The notes under the pieces are model-generated. The model was given only the letters and a program-made list of their open reading frames with translations. It made no database searches and was not told the origin of the DNA. From Mastigocoleus sp. MO_188.B34 (lineage in GTDB: Bacteria; Cyanobacteriota; Cyanobacteriia; Cyanobacteriales; Nostocaceae), in NCBI RefSeq assembly GCF_030065675.1, contig NZ_JASJDK010000063.1, positions 1 to 41,266 on the forward strand: 41,266 bases of DNA. The letters are read 5' to 3'. Shown piece by piece: positions 37,401 through 41,266 of this stretch. Both the position numbers and the translations under genes were made by a program. The first letter of the stretch is position 1; each line of letters opens with the position of its first letter.

Positions 37401-37913
37401 AGGACGAATAATTAGAGGATATGCACCAATTTTTGTTGCAATTAGCTTTGCTTCCTCCAAAGAAGAAGCTGTACCACTAGGACACATTTTTACGCCGATA
37501 CGCGCCATCGCTTCATTAAATAGCTTTCTATCTTCAGCTTTCTCAATTGCTGGAAGCTTAGCACCAATAAGCTCTACACCATATTCATCTAAGACTCCAT
37601 TTTTAGAAAGCTCCACAGCTATGTTAAGAGCTGTTTGTCCGCCCATTGTTGGTAGCAAAGCGTCAGGACGCTCTTTGGCAATAACTTTTTCGACTAATAA
37701 TGGTGTTAATGGTTCAATATATGTTCGTTCTGCTGTTTCTGGATCGGTCATTATAGTCGCAGGGTTGGAATTGACCAACACTACTTCATAGCCTTCTTCT
37801 CGCAGCGCTTTGCAAGCTTGAGTTCCAGAATAATCGAATTCACAGGCTTGTCCAATGATAATTGGACCAGAACCTAAGAGCAGAATTTTCCTAATATCAT
37901 CACGGCGGGGCAT
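34497..37913 (-). CDS. carB: carbamoyl-phosphate synthase large subunit
   Basis: I start at ATG 37913 ([32 protein letters not shown] is the usual N-terminus); a TTG at 37976 would add 21 unconserved residues. The 1138-aa protein has the two synthetase halves: N-terminal carboxyphosphate half (ATP-grasp with [21 protein letters not shown] and [18 protein letters not shown]), the oligomerisation region, the C-terminal carbamate half ([34 protein letters not shown]) and the MGS-like allosteric domain (from about SMNDRDKA). It makes carbamoyl phosphate for arginine and pyrimidines with CarA, which is not in the window. A repeat-rich insertion of about 60 residues sits in the C-terminal preATP-grasp domain. 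Confidence 0.96.
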   Translation of the reverse strand: MPRRDDIRKILLLGSGPIIIGQACEFDYSGTQACKALREEGYEVVLVNSNPATIMTDPETAERTYIEPLTPLLVEKVIAKERPDALLPTMGGQTALNIAVELSKNGVLDEYGVELIGAKLPAIEKAEDRKLFNEAMARIGVKMCPSGTASSLEEAKLIATKIGAYPLIIRPAFTMGGTGGGIAYNEEEFAEMAQGGLDASPVSQILIDQSLIGWKEYELEVMRDLADNVVIICSIENIDPMGIHTGDSITVAPAQTLTDKEYQRLRDMAVKIIREIGVETGGSNIQFAINPVDGEAIVIEMNPRVSRSSALASKATGFPIAKMAAKLSVGYTLDEIKNDITKQTPASFEPTIDYVVTKVPRFAFEKFPGSQAVLNTQMRSVGEAMAIGRTFNESFQKALRSLETGRAGWGCDIKEKLPSGEQIRAQLRTPNPERIFAVRHAMQLGITNEEIYELTGIDPWFLDKMQQLLEVEKFLKRKSLTELTQEQLFEVKRQGFSDKQIAFATKTTEDEVRNYRKQLNVIPVYKTVDTCAAEFEAFTPYHYSTYEEETEVVPTNKPKVMILGGGPNRIGQGIEFDYCCCHAAFALGDAGYETIMVNSNPETVSTDYDTSDRLYFEPLTKEDVLNIVEAENPVGIIVQFGGQTPLKLAVPLQKYLQDLEAQEFANQKLEAQELEAQELEAQELETQELEAQELEAQKLETRESKAFRGENSGFTMPKIWGTSPDSIDIAEDREKFEKILDRLNIAQPPNGIARSYKDALVVAKRIGYPVVVRPSYVLGGRAMEIVYSDVELERYMTFAVQVEPEHPILIDKFLENATEVDVDAIADRTGEVTIGGIMEHIEQAGIHSGDSACALPSMSLPPEILTQIRSWTVELAKALKVVGLMNIQFAVVGLNNDSPQVYILEANPRASRTVPFVSKATGVPLAKIASLVMSGRTLKELEFTKEVIPKHIAVKEAVLPFDKFAGTDTILGPEMRSTGEVMGIDCDFGRAFAKAEIAAGELLPLTGTVFVSMNDRDKAATVPVAKEFIELGFGLMATSGTLQVLREHGLDVELVLKLHEGRPHVLDAIKNRKIQLIINSPSGEEAQTDARLIRRTALGYKIPIITTLAGARATVAAIRSLQRTTLDVKIIQDYCVTT
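35801..35946 (-). repeat. 15-bp in-frame tandem repeat within carB
   Basis: Eight to nine units of 15 bp (plus-strand form TTCTTGGGCTTCTAA) encode LEAQE pentapeptides with drift ([15 protein letters not shown]). It lies between [15 protein letters not shown] and the conserved [16 protein letters not shown], where the E. coli enzyme needs only a short turn. The frame is intact. Confidence 0.92.
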
Positions 37914-38207
37914 AGTTGTTGATTCGGAGTAGGAGGACAGGAATGTGACATTGATTTTAAAGGTCTTTGCCTCCAATTCATCTGATTAATTACCAGGTTT
38001 TCTAGATTTGATGACATCAAGCTTGACAAATGGTCAAAATTGTAAGCTTTTGTGGTAGTTACAGTAAAATTGGCGACCTTTAATCAATTCTCCATTACCA
38101 AAGGAATAAAACCTAAAAAACAGTAATAGATATTATTCATCCGCGCATGGGTATTGAAAAACTACCCTGTCAATTATTCCTGCAAACTAATAGCCTTTAA
38201 CCTTAAA

Positions 38208-38306
38208 ATGCCAGAAGGCAAAAACATTGATTTCAAACATCAGTTTTATTTGTTTATTTTATTTGCTGTTATTACTATTTTATACCTATATCTATTGAAA
38301 TTTTGA
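38208..38306 (+). CDS. possible single-helix mini-protein (32 aa)
   Basis: ATG 38208 opens a 32-codon frame with a polar start MPEGKNIDFKH followed by a clean hydrophobic helix (YLFILFAVITILYLYLL) and a basic end KF. That layout is typical of small photosynthetic or respiratory membrane subunits, but I match it to none (PetL, PetM, PsbX, Psb30, PsaM and PetN do not fit). No Shine-Dalgarno is seen. In such AT-rich DNA it may be chance. Confidence 0.3.
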   Translation: MPEGKNIDFKHQFYLFILFAVITILYLYLLKF

Positions 38307-38510
38307 TTGAAAATCTTATCGGAAATCTTATGTATTCTGATACTTGAAGCAACAATTAAATTTTAATTTATTTTCTTCCTCGATTGGCTTATGTAAATCA
38401 TTGACATTTGGCTATGATTCAAATATAAAATTATATGTTTAAATGATTGTTTATAAATCATCAGAAATCATATTTCTCATAGTTAACAAGACAAAAAATA
38501 TACAAGTAAC

Positions 38511-38552
38511 AAAAAAAGACAGAAGAACGAAATAATCGCAACCTCTGCCTTT
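38511..38552 (-). terminator. intrinsic terminator of dps
   Basis: On the minus strand AAAGGCAGA (38552-38544) pairs with TCTGTCTTT (38523-38515), including one G-T pair, followed by a run of T (complement of A at 38511-38517). It lies about 77 bp beyond the dps stop codon. Confidence 0.7.
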
Positions 38553-38628
38553 TTCTTATAGTTATTTCTGAAAAGTTATGACCAAATAATTTTTGGCATC
38601 AAACAGAAATATTTAGGATATAAAAGAA

Positions 38629-39183
38629 TTAATTAGTAGAAGCTTGTACATACCCTAAAGTCAAACTATCCTTAGCTAGGAAGTGAGCTAGATGATATGC
38701 ACGTTCCTCAGTCTTAATGAGAATGGTCTCGTACAAATGACGGGTTGCACGATCACCCAAACTCTCAGCTTGAGCAGCTTGACGACGAATTAAACCGATC
38801 AGAGCTTGTTCAGCTTTGAGGTCATTTTCTAACATTTGCCGGCAATTATAAACGCCATCTTGCTCTGGTTCAAAACAGCATAATTCTGCTAATTTGCTAA
38901 AGCTTGCTACAGGTACTCCACCTAAGCCATTTAGGCGTTCTCCAATGTCATGAATATGTCCTTGAACTTCATCAAAACTCTCGTTGAAGAACTCATGTAA
39001 TGAGTAAAATTCTGCTCCTTCAACAACAAAATGATGCTTTTGATACTGTATATAAAGTGCCTGAAAACTTGCCAAGGCTACATTAAAACCTTCACAAACT
39101 GGCTCAGTAACGCTGCGATCTAATAAGACTGGGTTGTCATAAACCTGACCAAAGTTATGCACTAAAGTTTGTGTTTCAGACAT
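38629..39183 (-). CDS. dps: Dps-family ferritin with a histidine-rich ferroxidase site
   Basis: The 184-aa four-helix protein has the Dps signature: [19 protein letters not shown] in helix A-B and [19 protein letters not shown] in helix B. Ferroxidase ligands can be aligned as His51, His63, His78 and Glu82. The position usually Asp (HxxxxxDxxxE) is His78 here, and Asn67 stands at the second usual Asp position, which matches the His-type Dps known from Nostoc (NpDps4-like). It should oxidise and store iron and protect against peroxide. It has no long basic DNA-binding tail. A good terminator follows. Confidence 0.9.
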   Translation of the reverse strand: MSETQTLVHNFGQVYDNPVLLDRSVTEPVCEGFNVALASFQALYIQYQKHHFVVEGAEFYSLHEFFNESFDEVQGHIHDIGERLNGLGGVPVASFSKLAELCCFEPEQDGVYNCRQMLENDLKAEQALIGLIRRQAAQAESLGDRATRHLYETILIKTEERAYHLAHFLAKDSLTLGYVQASTN

Positions 39184-39964
39184 TGTTCCTCTCCTCTCTT
39201 TTACTGCAGTTATAATTGCAAACTGCTTAATTTCTACATATTAGCATTTAAAAAATAAAAAATCCTTAGCAATATAATCCAATCAAAAATTTTTCTATGA
39301 ATACAAATATTAATGACTAATTTTTATTAAAAACTCTATTCTTTTATCAAAACAAATAAGTCTATTTACTATTCATTAAAGACAATAATTCTTAATCTTT
39401 AAATCATATTGATATAGTTTAGAGTTCAAAGAGAAATAAGATATTTTTGCATTACTAATATGATTGAACAACAATACTTTTCTTTCAAAGAGCCAATATC
39501 ATAACGAGAAACATATAGTACACGTATTTGAGTACACGCAACTATAAACAAGGAATAGTAAGCACTTTAAATATTTGCTTTCGCTCTAAAGTGTATACTA
39601 TGCAACATTTATTTATTTTAAATCTTAGATTAAAGCTGTAGATATGGGGCTGTCTGCAAGTAAATACTTCGCTTCATGATGAGTAACTTTTCTTATTTTT
39701 TTATTTTTTTTGCAAAACTAATGAGAAATGTTTGCAGCTAATGTATCCTGTAATAGAGGGGCAAACTAGCTAAGAATTAATTCCAAGAAGTTTTAAGCTT
39801 CTTGTATTTGTCATCTTATTAATTAGCAGTTTCATGCTTTACGCATGGTGGGTGTGGAAATTATTTTTCTTGTTCTAGGGAGCAAGCTGCATCTTTACAG
39901 CTTGTTTGTATCCACAAGGCTTAATAGTTCTCTAAGCTTTATTGCACTTTGAGGGTCATTAAAT
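39184..39964. other. 780-bp spacer, dps promoter side
   Basis: It is the upstream region of dps (-) and of the small gene at 39965 (+). It contains an inverted repeat CACTTTA/TAAAGTG (39563-39569 and 39587-39593, arms extended by AGTA/TACT) and a T-rich stretch at 39690-39712. No protein gene is seen. It may contain regulator sites, but none is identified with confidence. Confidence 0.45.
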
Positions 39965-40222
39965 TTGGAAGGTTCAATTTCTAACTACAGTTTCAAGCAG
40001 CTTGTAAAAGTAAGTCGGATAGATCGTTGGGAAGTTTATCGACGTTTGCAGGAATTAGAAATTCCTTGTCAGTGTCAGACAAATCAAGAACTGACAGTGG
40101 AGATTTCTAGCATTGCAGCAGCAGTTCAAGTTTGGAGTATTGTGCGTCAATTAAATGCTGAACGCCAAGACCTGATAGAAATTCTTGAAGAGTGTTGGCA
40201 ATATCGTTATCAGGAATTATAA
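39965..40222 (+). CDS. small hypothetical protein (85 aa)
   Basis: The frame opens with TTG 39965 (MEGSISNYSFKQLVKVSRID). There is no ATG before residue 80, so a TTG start is required if real. The sequence is protein-like: residues 8-35 (FKQLVKVSRIDRWEVYRRLQELEIPC) resemble a helix-turn-helix or MerR-like N-terminal segment, followed by CQCQ and a helical end (VQVWSIVRQLNAERQDLIEILEECW). I do not recognise a family. It lies 135 bp upstream of the ferredoxin-domain gene, same strand, and may be co-transcribed. Confidence 0.65.
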   Translation: MEGSISNYSFKQLVKVSRIDRWEVYRRLQELEIPCQCQTNQELTVEISSIAAAVQVWSIVRQLNAERQDLIEILEECWQYRYQEL

Positions 40223-40357
40223 ATGATGCTTTTTTTTACGTAGTGAAGCTGATTCATTACAAACAGGTTTTGATTTTCAGTAGAGTTTGACGTTAGTCAC
40301 AAGCGCATCGCAACATCATTCACAAATTTTTTGTTTGTATAAAAATAGGTTTTAACA

Positions 40358-41026
40358 ATGGGTAAATCTCATAAAACAGAAATATCCGAGTTTTGCTTGG
40401 AAGGTACTTTCCGACATTTAGTTATTAAAGACCGCTATAAGCTCAAAGGTTTGGTATTGGCTACTGATGAAGGTGAAGTTTACGTTAAATTAGCTAAACA
40501 TCTGCGGATCGCTTTCGATTGGAGATTAGCAATAGGTACTCAACTAAAAATATGGGGAACTAAAAAATATTATTTAAAAAGTGGGGAAATTAAGCTAAAA
40601 GCTGAACAAATTAGAGCTGCAAATCCCCAATTACAGGTAAATGCAATAAATGGAAGTGCAAAAAAAGCAAGCAATCCTCTTGTTGCTTCTCCTGGATTAG
40701 CTAGTAAGTCTGCCAAAAAAGATAAGAAAACAACTATTTTAGTTTGTCAAAAATCAGATTGTATGAAGCGTGGTGGTAAAGCTTTGTGTCAGGCTTTAGC
40801 TACAGCAATTAGCGATCGCAGTTTAGAAGGACAAGTAAATATTAAAGGTACTGGCTGTATGAAAAAATGTAAGGCTGGACCAAACTTAGTAATGCCGGAT
40901 AAAACTCGTTACAATCGCATTCAGGCTCACCAAGTAGCAGCACTTATGGAAAAACATTTCGGTTCCCCAGAGATTGAAGAAAAAGAAGAAGGTTCAGTTG
41001 AAAATCCAATACCTGTGGCTAGTTAA
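40358..41026 (+). CDS. thioredoxin-like [2Fe-2S] ferredoxin-domain protein
   Basis: The 222-aa protein has an N-terminal beta-rich region (about 8-85: FCLEGTFRHLVIKDRYKLKGLVLATDEGEVYVKLA) that looks like an OB-type fold. A lysine-rich linker follows. The C-terminal thioredoxin-like ferredoxin domain (about 125-205) has cluster cysteines 130 and 135 (CQKSDC) and 167 and 171 (CMKKC), the pattern of the NuoE/HoxE-type 2Fe-2S fold. It is conserved in cyanobacteria in this two-part form as far as I recall. Its redox partner is unknown. The start is ATG 40358; the stop is at 41024-41026. Confidence 0.85.
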   Translation: MGKSHKTEISEFCLEGTFRHLVIKDRYKLKGLVLATDEGEVYVKLAKHLRIAFDWRLAIGTQLKIWGTKKYYLKSGEIKLKAEQIRAANPQLQVNAINGSAKKASNPLVASPGLASKSAKKDKKTTILVCQKSDCMKRGGKALCQALATAISDRSLEGQVNIKGTGCMKKCKAGPNLVMPDKTRYNRIQAHQVAALMEKHFGSPEIEEKEEGSVENPIPVAS

Positions 41027-41266
41027 AAGCTAGTCGAAATATATCAGTAATAGTTGTCAGTTTACTCAATTGCGATCGCTGAGTTTTGATTACTTAGTTT
41101 TGATGAATCAGTTTTGAACTGTAGTTAGAACCTACATTCCGCACCCTAATCTGTAGCACTCGGTTATCACGGAGAATATATTGGATAAAAATAATCAAAT
41201 AATACAACTACTATTTTTTTAGTTATAGTGTAATGCGATCGGCGCAGCCGCGTGGCTGATCGTGGT
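41027..41266. other. right-edge spacer with small palindromes
   Basis: Three AGTTTTGAT/C units lie near 41081-41118 and a HIP1 site near 41070. At the very end, CGATCGGCGCAGCCGCGTGGCTGATCG contains CGATC/GATCG and AGCC/GGCT pairs, again a GC-rich palindrome in AT-rich surroundings. No gene is seen before the edge. Confidence 0.5.

Larger units (their letters stand above)
37914..38628. other. spacer with a possible 32-codon gene and the dps terminator
   Basis: It contains the carB promoter region at left, a candidate mini-ORF at 38208-38306 (listed), and the dps terminator at 38511-38552 (listed). The rest is AT-rich with nothing recognised. Confidence 0.5.

Noticed and set aside
37914-37976. 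21-residue N-terminal extension of CarB from a TTG
   Set aside because: The conserved CarB N-terminus begins at the ATG at 37913.

Overview
The window reads as chromosomal DNA of a filamentous, probably heterocyst-forming cyanobacterium (Nostocales grade). The evidence is many HIP1 octamers (GCGATCGC, e.g. near 1010, 2499, 6412, 7636, 16604, 18736, 25120, 40813), several tracts of 7-nt-type short tandem repeats (STRR) between genes, an AT-rich background, and a set of cyanobacterial genes: sasA, rpaB, a likely nblB, a CCB2/CCB4-type cofactor assembly protein, DUF1815, DUF2839, DUF760, a PEP-CTERM protein, an SLH lipoprotein and a cyanobacterial-type Dps. The species cannot be fixed from the sequence. 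There is no CRISPR array, rRNA, prophage or complete insertion sequence.

Layout. 1-5400: a palindromic repeat, an unknown protein, a short Hsp70-family ATPase, an L,D-transpeptidase, tRNA-Ala(GGC), a small membrane protein and hisF. 5400-10900: ruvB, an exported TPR protein, a UGT-like glycosyltransferase and DUF1815. 10850-12150: a 1.3-kb gene-free stretch ending in a strong + strand terminator. 12150-16400: DUF2839, a DinG-like protein with eroded motor motifs, an M48 protease and a small exported protein. 17000-18400: a fusion of an effector-associated domain (EAD1) to a formylglycine-generating-enzyme-type C-type-lectin fold, whose C-terminal coding region looks like the variable region of a diversity-generating retroelement (DGR), followed by a dense set of GC-rich palindromes. 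18400-25500: radA diverging from rpaB, CCB-type protein, DUF456, PEP-CTERM protein, NblB-like HEAT protein, CBS protein. 25750-31560: M42 peptidase, a 112-bp MITE with an 8-bp target duplication, SLH lipoprotein, sasA, mutT-type Nudix. 32100-41266: DUF760, a group 2 sigma factor, carB carrying an in-frame tandem repeat, dps, a small unknown protein and a [2Fe-2S] thioredoxin-like ferredoxin protein.

How the genes relate. Most are single-gene housekeeping units with long AT-rich spacers, not large operons. Regulatory themes are light and clock output (SasA; RpaB), sigma factor exchange, phycobilisome turnover (NblB-like) and iron/oxidative protection (Dps, MutT, RadA, RuvB). The best candidate for unusual biology is the DGR-type target gene at 17021-18142. 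Its reverse transcriptase and template repeat are not in this window, so it would have to be diversified in trans. Second-tier observations are two independent 15-bp in-frame repeats (in carB and in the DinG-like gene), the MITE, a dispersed GC-rich palindromic repeat family, and a possible small RNA ending at 12043.
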